Shown: positions 39,207 through 48,975 of the stretch, piece by piece
Layout: each line of letters opens with the position of its first letter
Position numbering within the stretch: position 1 is the stretch's first letter
NCBI GenBank assembly: GCA_943787295.1
Contig: CALSLW010000001.1
Location: 186,001 to 250,000 of the forward strand
Direction of reading: 5' to 3'
Source of the DNA: an uncultured Flavobacteriaceae bacterium
GTDB taxonomy: Bacteria; Bacteroidota; Bacteroidia; Flavobacteriales; Flavobacteriaceae
DNA length: 64,000 nucleotides
The notes under the pieces: generated by a model
Database searches by the model: none
Told to the model about the DNA's origin: nothing
What the model saw: only the letters and a program-made list of their open reading frames with translations
Program-made: the position numbers and the translations under genes

Positions 39207-39497
39207 TTAATTTTTTAATAAGATATCAATTTCTTTAGCCAGTGCAAAATCTTTCTCTGTTAACCCACCACTATCTTTTGTGGTTAGGCTTAGGGAAACC
39301 TTGTTATAGTCAATAGTTATTTCGGGATGATGATTATGTTTTTCTGCTAATAGGGCGACTGTATTGACAAATTTAATGGCGTCATTAAAGGTAGAAAAGG
39401 AAAATGTTTTGGCGATAGCCTTCTTAATATGATGCCACCCATCCAATTGCTCTAGCTCTTTTTGATGGATTTTTTTTAGAGAAAAGTGCTGATTCAT
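39207..39497 (-). CDS. 4a-hydroxytetrahydrobiopterin dehydratase (PCD/DCoH family)
   Basis: This 96-residue pterin-4a-carbinolamine dehydratase has the family signature EKHNHHPEITIDYNKVSL with the three active-site histidines (about 54-57). In bacteria it supports phenylalanine hydroxylase or recycles molybdopterin-like pterins. No hydroxylase gene lies in the window. It is the head of a minus-strand run with a tiny membrane protein and the acylase gene. Confidence 0.92.
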   Translation of the reverse strand: MNQHFSLKKIHQKELEQLDGWHHIKKAIAKTFSFSTFNDAIKFVNTVALLAEKHNHHPEITIDYNKVSLSLTTKDSGGLTEKDFALAKEIDILLKN

Positions 39498-39597
39498 TGT
39501 GTCTTAACAATAAAGTACTCATAGGTATCGTTAACAAGGTATAAAACGATATTTATGAATTGGTGGAAAGAATTTTTCCGTTTTTTAGTGGCTTAAG

Positions 39598-39786
39598 CTA
39601 AACTGCACATTGCATGTCCTCACCGCAACATAAAGGAGATTTTATTTTTCCTTCACATTTAGGGCATTTTGAAATTTGTACTTGTTGCCCGTTGACGTCT
39701 AAGTGGTCATTGACTAGTGGTTCATCACATTTTGCACAGGTGGCGTTTACAGCCATTCCACATTGATTACATTCGTAAGTTGCCAT
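39598..39786 (-). CDS. Small zinc-ribbon protein
   Basis: This 62-residue protein is read from the ATG at 39786 (MATYECNQCG). Four Cys pairs (CNQC, CAKC, CPKC and CC) suggest one or two zinc ribbons. The remainder is polar with no membrane segment. It lies 11 bases after a tiny membrane-protein ORF. Similar proteins are annotated only as hypothetical; nucleic-acid or protein binding is possible. Confidence 0.65.
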   Translation of the reverse strand: MATYECNQCGMAVNATCAKCDEPLVNDHLDVNGQQVQISKCPKCEGKIKSPLCCGEDMQCAV

Positions 39787-39797
39787 ACCGTTTATTT

Positions 39798-39884
39798 TTA
39801 AAGATATCTTTCTTGAATTTCTGCAAGGATTAAAAATCCGATGCATAAAAATATAGTTGCGATAACGATTCCTCCTACTCCCAT
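39798..39884 (-). CDS. Tiny membrane protein (28 aa)
   Basis: A 28-codon ORF begins with MGVGGIVIATIFLCIGFLIL, a single hydrophobic helix, and ends with a charged tail, EIQERYL. It lies on the minus strand 11 bases upstream of the zinc-ribbon gene and 36 bases after the next small gene. The composition and operon-like spacing support it. No family recognised. Confidence 0.5.
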   Translation of the reverse strand: MGVGGIVIATIFLCIGFLILAEIQERYL

Positions 39885-39920
39885 GTTGTTTGTTTTAAAT
39901 AATTGAAATATAAAAATAGT

Positions 39921-40094
39921 CTATTTTTTCCAAGTACCGCCATATTGATAGTGGTCGTTCTTTGGTTTTTCGACATCAACACAATTTTTGCATAAAAAAT
40001 ACCATTTTTTATCGGCTAGATACCGCACTCTATATAAGGTTGAGAATTCTGTTGAACAACGATCACAGTGTTTGATTCTTTCTTTTCTGCTCAT
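39921..40094 (-). CDS. Small Cys-pair protein (zinc-ribbon-like)
   Basis: This 57-residue protein starts at the ATG at 40094 (MSRKERIKHCDRC). The longer upstream frame lies within the lectin-gene region and is discarded. CDRC and CKNC pairs about 28 residues apart form one probable zinc-binding knuckle, and the C-terminus is Lys/Tyr-rich. Small proteins of this type are common in flavobacteria and lack assigned functions. Confidence 0.6.
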   Translation of the reverse strand: MSRKERIKHCDRCSTEFSTLYRVRYLADKKWYFLCKNCVDVEKPKNDHYQYGGTWKK

Positions 40095-40174
40095 AATAAA
40101 ATACGAAAGGCTAAAATATTCCGTTTTTATCAATATATTCAACCGTATAACTATATTATTTGTAGGATTTTTTG

Positions 40175-41230
40175 ATGCAAAAAGGTTTATCCCCATTTTT
40201 AATAAGTCTAACGACCATCTTTTTTGTTGGCTTTCTTCAGGCACAAGTGGTGGTACCTTCTTCCTGTATTCCTCGTCCATTTGACAATACCGATTTTAAT
40301 TTACCAGCAACCTCTAATTCGACCTATCAAGGGAATGGTCTTTTTAGGTTAACGCCAAATCTAAACACACAAGGTGGTGCTGCTTGGTATAGAAGGCGTT
40401 TAGATATGCGGGTCAATTTTAGAATTGCAGTTGAATTGTATTTGGGTGCTAGTGATGCGGGAGCAGACGGAATTGCATTTGTCTTGCAAAATTTAGATAC
40501 TGGGCAAGGATCTACTGGTGGCGGATTAGGCTATGGAGGAGGAGCGCTTATTAGCCCTTCAATGGCGATTGAATTTGATACATGGACTAACGGTGGAGGG
40601 GATCCTGCAACTGGGGAAGATCACATCGCTTTTGTCACAAACGGAAATACTAACACCATGCCCCTAGCGGCAGATATCACCCTTGTGGATAATTTAGAAA
40701 ATGGGAACTACCATTCGGTTGTGATTTCTTGGGATCCCGACACTCAGGTTTTAGATTATGAATTTACCCATTCAAATGGAACTATTTATATAGATACAAA
40801 ATCAGTAAATCTAATTGCAATGATGGGTACACCAATTGCATTCTGGGGCTTTACAGCTTCGACCGGAGGAGCTAGAAACGAACAAAGTGTTCGTTTTAAT
40901 GATAATTCTATTTGTGTTGTTGATGCTACTTTTCCGGTTACAGTTGGGAATAATTATCACACTTCAACTGGTTTGGTAAGTCTTACACAAGACGACACCC
41001 AATATTTGTGCTCCTTGTTTTCTAATAACTTCTATAACACTGCCTATCACAATGGAGAAAATCTAGAGCCCACTGTTGGGGATTACATTCTCTATAATAA
41101 TTTATATCCTCCACCACAACAATTAGTACAGGGGACTGGGACTGCTTACTTCAAAATGTTTGATTACAACAAGATTGTTGAAGTACGTAAATCAGATGGT
41201 GAAATAATCGCTGTCTATAACTGTCCTTAA
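40175..41230 (+). CDS. Secreted L-type lectin-domain protein
   Basis: This 351-residue secreted protein starts at the ATG at 40175 (a TTG at 40172 is one codon upstream). The signal peptide is followed by an L-type (legume/ConA-like) lectin domain at about 30-250, with the metal/sugar-loop signatures GADGIAFVLQN, MAIEFDTWTNGG and WGFTASTGG. The C-terminal about 100 residues contain two cysteines and a dense Asn/Tyr region, probably a second small domain. Such lectins bind glycans at the cell surface. I do not see a standard T9SS C-terminal signal. Confidence 0.82.
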   Translation: MQKGLSPFLISLTTIFFVGFLQAQVVVPSSCIPRPFDNTDFNLPATSNSTYQGNGLFRLTPNLNTQGGAAWYRRRLDMRVNFRIAVELYLGASDAGADGIAFVLQNLDTGQGSTGGGLGYGGGALISPSMAIEFDTWTNGGGDPATGEDHIAFVTNGNTNTMPLAADITLVDNLENGNYHSVVISWDPDTQVLDYEFTHSNGTIYIDTKSVNLIAMMGTPIAFWGFTASTGGARNEQSVRFNDNSICVVDATFPVTVGNNYHTSTGLVSLTQDDTQYLCSLFSNNFYNTAYHNGENLEPTVGDYILYNNLYPPPQQLVQGTGTAYFKMFDYNKIVEVRKSDGEIIAVYNCP

Positions 41231-41250
41231 TAAAGCTTGAATTATTAAGG

Positions 41251-41299
41251 AAGTTTAAATAGATAAGCTCTTTTAAAAATTTAAACTTTTATACTTTTG
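41251..41299. promoter_or_regulatory. Inverted repeat with a -7 promoter element
   Basis: AAGTTTAAAT (41251-41260) and ATTTAAACTT (41279-41288) are perfect 10-base arms 18 bases apart. TACTTTTG (41292-41299, a full TAnnTTTG) follows, just before the TTG start at 41317. The repeat may be an operator near -35 or a weak AT-rich terminator for the lectin gene. No TTG -33 box is clear. Confidence 0.35.
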
Positions 41300-41316
41300 T
41301 GTAAAATTATACGACC

Positions 41317-41919
41317 TTGACATTTAAGTATCCATATAGATACCTTTTCCTTTTTATTTTTTTATCTGGCGTGGCAGTTGCGCAAAAGAACAAAGATCCT
41401 TTTGCACGTTCTGCTCGTTTGCCAGATATGTCTGTTGGACTAGGATTGAGATACAATACTAAGGTCAAGTATAAAGTACCCGGAGTTTCTTTAAACTTTA
41501 ATACTACCTATTATAATTTTGATTTTCGTTTTTTAATTGGTCTAGATTTTATGACGAATTTAAAGCGCAACAAAACGACCATCCTCGAAGGGCTTGATCT
41601 TGCTACCATAAGGGCAGAAAGTAGCTTTACAAAGCTTATTTATAACCATAGTGCTATTGGCTTAACAGGAGGGTGGATGTTAACAGAGCGTTTCTATCTC
41701 GTCGGGGGATTGAATCTTGAACTACTTGAACAGTTTGATCAATTAGCATCAAATTCTGGCAATGATTTGCCGGCAGTTTTTTATCGTGCTACCGGAAAAA
41801 AAACCGTGCTATTTTCATTGAAATACGGAGTGCAATACATGTATAAGCATTTTGTTTATGATCTATTTTACTCAAAACGAGGTATTTCGGTTGGCGTAAA
41901 TTTTTTTTTTAATGGATAG
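41317..41919 (+). CDS. Outer-membrane beta-barrel-like protein of unknown function
   Basis: This 200-residue protein begins with a TTG, the only available start, since the frame is closed by a stop at 41302. It opens with a signal peptide (MTFKYPYRYLFLFIFLSGVAVAQ). The rest alternates aromatic and polar residues and ends with the aromatic-rich strand ISVGVNFFFNG, a pattern seen in small beta-barrels. A predicted promoter 18 bases upstream supports the TTG. Family not recognised. It may belong with the preceding lectin gene. Confidence 0.65.
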   Translation: MTFKYPYRYLFLFIFLSGVAVAQKNKDPFARSARLPDMSVGLGLRYNTKVKYKVPGVSLNFNTTYYNFDFRFLIGLDFMTNLKRNKTTILEGLDLATIRAESSFTKLIYNHSAIGLTGGWMLTERFYLVGGLNLELLEQFDQLASNSGNDLPAVFYRATGKKTVLFSLKYGVQYMYKHFVYDLFYSKRGISVGVNFFFNG

Positions 41920-42179
41920 ATTTAGTTTTTTCATCAATTTAAGATAGGATCGATTCAAGTATTATTTTTTATTTCCTTTTTTTTTATAACTTAGAACTAT
42001 CCGTGTGGACTGGGTTCATAATATAGTCGCGGGTGGAGAGAACGCATCCGGAACAATCGTTACATAAATTAATTGCTAGGCCCTTACAGGTGATTTATTA
42101 TGTGCTATGTATAAAGACAATGCCATTACTTTTTTACCTTTTTCATCTTAAAGCGTGTTAGCCTTTAAATTATTTTCAG
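41920..42179. other. Gene-poor stretch with a structured, GC-richer island
   Basis: No ORF longer than about 20 codons. The island at 41995-42110 is richer in GC than its surroundings and contains a hairpin CGGGTG-9 nt-CATCCG (42030-42050). A short spacing and a few stops rule out coding on the frames inspected. It could be an uncharacterised RNA or a remnant. Confidence 0.35.
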
Positions 42180-42305
42180 ATGAAGTATTATAACAAAACA
42201 AGAACAATTGAAGAGAAAGTCACAGACAGACACCGTATCGAAGCGTTAAATCTTCAAAATGAATTATTACAAAAGATTTTAAATCAATTACAAGAGATGA
42301 AATAA
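42180..42305 (+). CDS. Small charged helical protein (41 aa)
   Basis: A 41-codon ORF starts with an ATG at 42180 (MKYYNKTRTIEEKVTDRH) and continues with heptad-like LNLQNELLQKILNQLQEMK. A terminator lies 26 bases beyond the stop. The predicted amphipathic helix and the terminator support a real small gene, perhaps an adaptor or toxin-like peptide. The function is unknown. Confidence 0.6.
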   Translation: MKYYNKTRTIEEKVTDRHRIEALNLQNELLQKILNQLQEMK

Positions 42306-42331
42306 TCTTTTTGTCAGTTTTAATTTAATTC

Positions 42332-42359
42332 AAGTCCCTGGTTTTCCAGGGACTTTTTT
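42332..42359 (+). terminator. Rho-independent terminator
   Basis: AAGTCCCTGG (42332-42341), loop TTTT and CCAGGGACTT (42346-42355) form a perfect 10-bp stem ending in TTTTTT. It follows the 41-residue ORF. Confidence 0.88.
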
Positions 42360-42414
42360 ATTGCATGCAATCATTCTTGTAATGTGAATTCAGTAAAATA
42401 TAATCTATGTATAT

Positions 42415-42439
42415 AGGGATATAATAATTTAATATCCTT
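42415..42439. promoter_or_regulatory. Inverted repeat upstream of katG
   Basis: AGGGATAT (42415-42422) and ATATCCTT (42432-42439) pair over seven of eight bases with a 9-base gap. It lies about 50 bases before katG. The sequence does not exactly match a known OxyR or PerR site. AT-rich sequence makes chance repeats likely, so this is only a candidate. Confidence 0.25.
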
Positions 42440-42442
42440 TAG

Positions 42443-44614
<2,172 letters not shown>

Positions 44615-44620
44615 ATAAAA

Positions 44621-44651
44621 AAATAGGGGCCAGTTGGCCCCTATTTTTACA
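44621..44651 (+). terminator. Strong terminator after katG
   Basis: The arms AAATAGGGGCCA and TGGCCCCTATTT (44621-44646) pair perfectly with a 2-base spacer and are followed by TTTTT. The A-run on the 5' side may also terminate reverse transcription. Confidence 0.9.
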
Positions 44652-44660
44652 CCATCACTT

Positions 44661-45170
44661 ATGATCTGTGGATTTGTAATTAAGTCAAGTAAGGGAGAAA
44701 AAAAACTCTTGCTTTCGCGTGAAGGGCAAAAAAGATTGTCCCGTTGGTTATTGCACACAATAGGGGATCATTCTTTTGTTTTTAATACCACAGAAGGCTT
44801 GTACCTCTTTTTGGCCGAAGGCCATTGTACTGCTTTAATGCAGCATCAACTCGACACTTACCTTAGTGAGAATGTTAGGGGAGCTTATGTATTGCGTAAT
44901 TGTTCAAATCAATCACATTTTTTTTTGCAAGAAGTGGGGGATGTTCTACAAGACAATACCAGTAGTGATTTTGCTTGGAAAAACTTTATCAGTAGTTTTT
45001 TAGGACAGCTTAAACCCTTTGTGGGGGATTCAAGGTGCATAGGAAGCCTTTTTAAAAACTTTGTAGGAATAGTCAAGTTTAAAGGGGATAAAGCCCAGTT
45101 AGATTACCTTAAACGCAAAATGAATTTACTTCGCGAAAGGGTGGATATAGGTGTGCTATTCGAAGTTTAA
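44661..45170 (+). CDS. Unrecognised cytoplasmic protein
   Basis: This 169-residue protein is read from the ATG at 44661, because the longer frame (44634) overlaps the terminator hairpin. It is mixed hydrophobic with a Cys-rich middle (EGHCTALMQHQ, RNCSN, DSRCIG) and a basic C-terminal helix, LKRKMNLLRERV. No signal peptide, membrane segment or known motif is seen. It lies 14 bases after the katG terminator, so it is probably an independent transcript. I do not recognise a family. Confidence 0.55.
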   Translation: MICGFVIKSSKGEKKLLLSREGQKRLSRWLLHTIGDHSFVFNTTEGLYLFLAEGHCTALMQHQLDTYLSENVRGAYVLRNCSNQSHFFLQEVGDVLQDNTSSDFAWKNFISSFLGQLKPFVGDSRCIGSLFKNFVGIVKFKGDKAQLDYLKRKMNLLRERVDIGVLFEV

Positions 45171-45200
45171 AATCCGTTTACACCATTGATCTAGTTTTCG

Positions 45201-45590
45201 CTAGAAATTCCCTTTTTTAATTAGATGATAAATAAATTCAGCTCTTTTATTAGAGAATCCACGCACCGTGGTGTAGGTCATAATATGGGAAACTTTGCGT
45301 AAATCTCCTGTTTTATCTTTATTGGGAGAAAATTTAAATCTTTGTTTAACCTCAATACTCTCTTTAAAACACAATAATTCTCCAACATCGCCCTTTTTAA
45401 AGGTCATTTTATTGATCGTCATTTCCTTATTGTTAATGTTTAGGGCAATGCTTTTTTTGGGTACATCAATAAAAACCTCTCCTGTTACTGGAATTACTTC
45501 TCCTTCGAATGCTGCACTAACAATATCAAAGCGTTGTGCGAATATCGCAAAACTGCTCAATAATAAGAGAATAGTAAAGTGTGATTTCAT
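45201..45590 (-). CDS. Small secreted protein of unknown function
   Basis: This 129-residue protein has a signal peptide (MKSHFTILLLLSSFAIFAQ) and a probable beta-rich mature domain containing DVPKKSIALNINNKEMTINK. One cysteine (about 75) is left in the mature part. It converges on the unrecognised 44661 gene with 30 bases between. No family recognised. Confidence 0.6.
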   Translation of the reverse strand: MKSHFTILLLLSSFAIFAQRFDIVSAAFEGEVIPVTGEVFIDVPKKSIALNINNKEMTINKMTFKKGDVGELLCFKESIEVKQRFKFSPNKDKTGDLRKVSHIMTYTTVRGFSNKRAEFIYHLIKKGNF

Positions 45591-45654
45591 CTTTAAAGTT
45601 TAAAATAAATTTACAAAATCCATCTAAAAGAGCGTCTTACTAGTTGAGTTAAAA

Positions 45655-45795
45655 AATAAACCGGAATCGGTTTTTATTTGCAGTCTGCTTTCTTTGGGGC
45701 TAAGTTTAGAATGACTACTTTTGTCCCATAGGGCTTCACACCCTATTTTGTTAAAAGGTAGGTAGGCTATGGTTGGCTCAACCGCCTTTTTTTTG
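45655..45795 (+). ncRNA. Candidate structured RNA with terminal hairpin and T-run
   Basis: Three hairpins occur in a row: AAACCG-GAAT-CGGTTT (45658-45673), ATAGGG-CTTCACA-CCCTAT (45728-45746) and GGTTG-GCT-CAACC (45771-45783, extendable by GGC/GCC), the last followed by TTTTTTTT (45787-45794), which looks like a plus-strand terminator. A minus-strand 69-codon frame (45624-45833) across it looks non-coding because it reads through these stems. No promoter is certain and no RNA family is recognised. Confidence 0.35.
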
Positions 45796-45977
45796 TTTTC
45801 ATTAGTTTTCAAGTTATTGCTAAACAACCACAAAATAGGATGCTGATTTAATGTTTTTTGACACAGAAATTGGAGACAATATTTTCCTATTCATCGCCTA
45901 CTTGTCAATAATTACATCACATAGGTTTTCAGGTATTGTTAAAAAATCACCAAATTGAGGTAACCATAAACAATTTG

Positions 45978-46325
45978 ATGATGCTAAGAATTATATTTTT
46001 TAAAGTTTTCCTTCTCTTTAGTTTAGTATTAACGGCTCAGAATTTCAACAGTAGCGAATTTTTAGATGGTCAGTGGTGTGATAAAGATAAAGCCGATTGT
46101 TTTAACATTATTGCTACAGATGGTCTTTTGATTTATGAAACCCAGACAGGAGATTTCAGGACGGGTATAGAGATTATTGGTTATGATGAAAAAACAGAGA
46201 CTATTTTGTAGGAGCTAGTTAGAACGAGTAAAAAGATAAATCGTTTTAAAATACTTAATCCAAATAAAGTTGAGTTTGATAATAACAATAGAAGAACAAT
46301 TTTATACCGACAAAAGAAGGAATAG
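45978..46325 (+). pseudogene. Small secreted protein interrupted by a nonsense codon
   Basis: The reading frame begins with a signal-like leader, MMLRIIFFKVFLLFSLVLT, and continues as FLDGQWCDKDKADCFNII up to a TAG at 46209-46211. The same frame then runs for 37 more sense codons (ELVRTSKKINRFKILNPNKV onwards) and stops at 46325. One base change or readthrough would restore a protein of about 114 residues. The continuing, codon-like frame after the stop suggests recent inactivation or a sequencing error. Family not recognised. Confidence 0.6.
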
Positions 46326-46461
46326 TTTCTAATTAGAAGGATAGATTAACTTTATCCCTTCTCGTTACATCAAAAGCTCAACAGTTTCTTAATTGTGTAC
46401 TAGCAACTCTATAAAAATAGGCTAAACTTATTACTTCTTCTACGTACTAATGTAAAGTAAA

Positions 46462-47841
46462 CTACTTTCCGATACAGAAATTAGCAAAGATATTCCCTAA
46501 CAGCTCATCATTCGTGACCTCTCCGGTGATTTCCCCTAGGTGGAATAAAGCTTGTCTAAGGTCTATGGCGAGTAAATCTCCGCTTAGTCCGTCTTTTAAT
46601 CCTGCTTGCACTTTGTCGATTTCCATTAAGGCGCTGCTTAAGGCGGCATAATGGCGAGAGTTGGTGATGATACTCTCATCCTGATAGTTGTTTTTTTCCA
46701 TGAACTGGACTAAAACTTGCTTTAAAGCCTCGATACCTGTTTTGCTTTTTGCGCTTAGCTGCAGACAGGGGTAACTTTCTAAGGTTGTAGGGAGAGATTC
46801 CTTTGTCAGATCTGTTTTATTGAGTAAGATCCACAGGGGTTTATTGGGAAATTGGGTTTGTAAACCGTTAAGTTTTTCTCGGTGTATTTTTTCTTCTTCA
46901 TTAAAACTCTGACTGTCGATCAAATAAAGAATTATGGCGGCCTGTTCGGCTTTTTCAAAAGCCTTTTTAATCCCAATTTGCTCAATTTCATCTTGGGTTT
47001 CTCTTATCCCAGCAGTGTCGATAAATCTAAAGCCAATGCCGTCGATGGTGATTTCATCTTCGATGCTGTCTCTTGTTGTACCTGCAATAGAAGAGATAAT
47101 GGCTTTATCTTCTTCTAATAAAGCATTGAGTAGAGTAGATTTCCCTGCATTAGGCGGGCCTATAATGGCAATGGGAACTCCTTTCTTGATCACGTTGCCT
47201 AAGGCAAAAGAATCAATCAGTTTTTTTAATAGCGTATTGATCTTAATCAGTAGAGCCTCAAAAGCGGTTTTGTCGGCAAATTCAACGTCTTCCTCGGCAA
47301 AATCGAGTTCGAGTTCAATAAGACTTGCGAAATCGAGTAGCTCTTGTCTTAGTTGCTTGATTTCTGCGCTAATGCCGCCCCGCATTTGTTGCATGGCTAC
47401 TTGGTGACTCGCTTCGTTTTCAGAGGCGATAACATCTGCGACAGCTTCTGCTTGGGCTAAATCCATTTTTCCATTGATAAAGGCACGAAGGGTGAACTCC
47501 CCAGCTTTTGCGGGTCGTATTCCATGATGGATAAACAGCTGAATTATTTTTTCTTGGATGTAGCGAGAGCCATGGCAAGAGATTTCAATGACATCTTCCC
47601 CCGTATAGGAGTGTGGGTTTTTAAATACACTGACCAAGACTTCGTCGATTAATTGCTCCCCATCGACAATGTCTCCTAAATGTACCGTATGACTTTTCTG
47701 ATTCTTTAAAGCTTTCTTTGATCTAGCGCGAAACAATTGTTCTGTGGTGCTAATGGCTTCTGGGCCAGAAAGGCGAATCACCCCAATGGCTGCAGCTCCT
47801 GCAGCAGTTGATAAAGCGATAATAGTCCCTTCTGTTAGCAT
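46462..47841 (-). CDS. mnmE: tRNA uridine-5-carboxymethylaminomethyl(34) synthesis GTPase MnmE
   Basis: This 459-residue GTPase works with MnmG to modify wobble U34 of several tRNAs. It has an N-terminal tetrahydrofolate-binding domain (about 1-120) beginning MLTEGTIIALSTAAG, a helical domain with the inserted G domain carrying GPPNAGKST, DTAG (FIDTAGIRET) and NKTD, and the invariant C-terminal FCIGK. The length matches the family. It ends the run OMP-GNAT-mnmE, three bases after the GNAT stop. Confidence 0.97.
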   Translation of the reverse strand: MLTEGTIIALSTAAGAAAIGVIRLSGPEAISTTEQLFRARSKKALKNQKSHTVHLGDIVDGEQLIDEVLVSVFKNPHSYTGEDVIEISCHGSRYIQEKIIQLFIHHGIRPAKAGEFTLRAFINGKMDLAQAEAVADVIASENEASHQVAMQQMRGGISAEIKQLRQELLDFASLIELELDFAEEDVEFADKTAFEALLIKINTLLKKLIDSFALGNVIKKGVPIAIIGPPNAGKSTLLNALLEEDKAIISSIAGTTRDSIEDEITIDGIGFRFIDTAGIRETQDEIEQIGIKKAFEKAEQAAIILYLIDSQSFNEEEKIHREKLNGLQTQFPNKPLWILLNKTDLTKESLPTTLESYPCLQLSAKSKTGIEALKQVLVQFMEKNNYQDESIITNSRHYAALSSALMEIDKVQAGLKDGLSGDLLAIDLRQALFHLGEITGEVTNDELLGNIFANFCIGK

Positions 47842-47844
47842 GGA

Positions 47845-48969
47845 TTATAGTGTTGTGGTAAAGGTCGCTCTTTTCTTGTGTAAGCGATGTTCATAGTTTT
47901 TCCACATATTCTGGATAGAGTCGTTCTCTTCTAATTCTGGATTGGTTTCAACAATGGTAATTCCTTTTTTATTGAATAGCTTTTGAATCTCATTAAAGAT
48001 AATAGCTGTTACCCCTTTGTTTTGATAATCTGGATGCACTCCGATCAAGTAAAAAGAGGCCCTATTGTTAAAATACTGGGCTTTGAGAATGTGGAAAATC
48101 CCCCAAGGGAACATTTTGCCATTGGCCTTTTTTAGGGCTTTGGTGAAAGAAGGCATGATGATTACAAAAGCGACTAACTTTCCGTTTTCATCTGCTACAC
48201 ATTTGATGAATTCTGGATGAATGTATTGAAAGTACTTTTCCTTATAATGCTTAATTTGATAGTCCTGTACTGGGACAAAAGTTTGCAGTTTGTTATAGGT
48301 CTCTTCTAGCAATACAAACATTTGTTCAACATAAGGTATAATCTGCTTTGTCTTAGTAAAATGCAGCACTTTAAGCTTGTAACGATCTAGCATAAGTTGA
48401 CCAAAACGTCTTACCTTTTCAGGAGAGTCTTCAAAAGAAGAAATCTTGATTTCATATTCCACCCACTGAGCTAACTTTTCCATTTTGAGTGCATTCATAT
48501 GCGTCTCGTAATATGGAAAGTTATAGTTGGTAATCATGGTGTTCATTTCATCAAAACCTTCAACCAATAAACCTGCTTTATCTAGATTAGAAAAACCTAC
48601 TGGCCCTTCTATAAAAGTCATTTTGTGTTCTTTCCCAAAGGCTTTAACTGCCTCGATTAAGGCTTCAGTTACTGCAACATCATCAATTACATCAAACCAA
48701 CCAAAGCGAACCTTTTGCTTTTGCAGTTTTTCTACTTCGATCCAGTTGATCATTGCAGCGATACGTCCGGCAATCTTTCCGTCTTTATAAGCTAGGAAAA
48801 AACGTGCCTCTGCATTATTAAAAACTGGATTGATGTCTTTATTAATGGTTTCTAATTCTTCGACTTTAATAGGGGGAACCCAATAGGGGTGATTATGATA
48901 TAAGCTGAAGGGAAATTCAACAAATGCCTTGTATTCGGCTGGGCTGCTAATGGCAACAATTTCAATCAT
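47845..48969 (-). CDS. GNAT-like acyltransferase
   Basis: This 374-residue protein is read from the ATG at 48969 (one TTG codon lies upstream). The C-terminal half has a GNAT fold, with the acetyl-CoA-binding segment LIGVHPDYQNKGVTAIIF. The N-terminal half (FPFSLYHNHPYWVPPI) is shared with a large bacterial group of GNAT proteins. The acceptor is unknown. It lies between the outer-membrane gene and mnmE with very short gaps, so it is co-transcribed with them, perhaps only through operon order. Confidence 0.8.
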   Translation of the reverse strand: MIEIVAISSPAEYKAFVEFPFSLYHNHPYWVPPIKVEELETINKDINPVFNNAEARFFLAYKDGKIAGRIAAMINWIEVEKLQKQKVRFGWFDVIDDVAVTEALIEAVKAFGKEHKMTFIEGPVGFSNLDKAGLLVEGFDEMNTMITNYNFPYYETHMNALKMEKLAQWVEYEIKISSFEDSPEKVRRFGQLMLDRYKLKVLHFTKTKQIIPYVEQMFVLLEETYNKLQTFVPVQDYQIKHYKEKYFQYIHPEFIKCVADENGKLVAFVIIMPSFTKALKKANGKMFPWGIFHILKAQYFNNRASFYLIGVHPDYQNKGVTAIIFNEIQKLFNKKGITIVETNPELEENDSIQNMWKNYEHRLHKKRATFTTTL

Positions 48970-48975
48970 CAAGAA

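Noticed and set aside
39555-39596. 13-codon plus-strand ORF starting MNWWKEFF
   Set aside because: Too short, no regulatory context, and not supported by spacing to neighbours.
45624-45833. 69-codon minus-strand frame (KIGCEALWDKSSHSKL)
   Set aside because: It reads through three hairpins and a T-run without a plausible promoter or start context. It is treated as a by-product of a structured element, although conservation would reopen the question.
46335-46361. AGAAGGATA/TATCCCTTCT dyad after the broken gene
   Set aside because: One bulge and no T-run; too weak to call a terminator.
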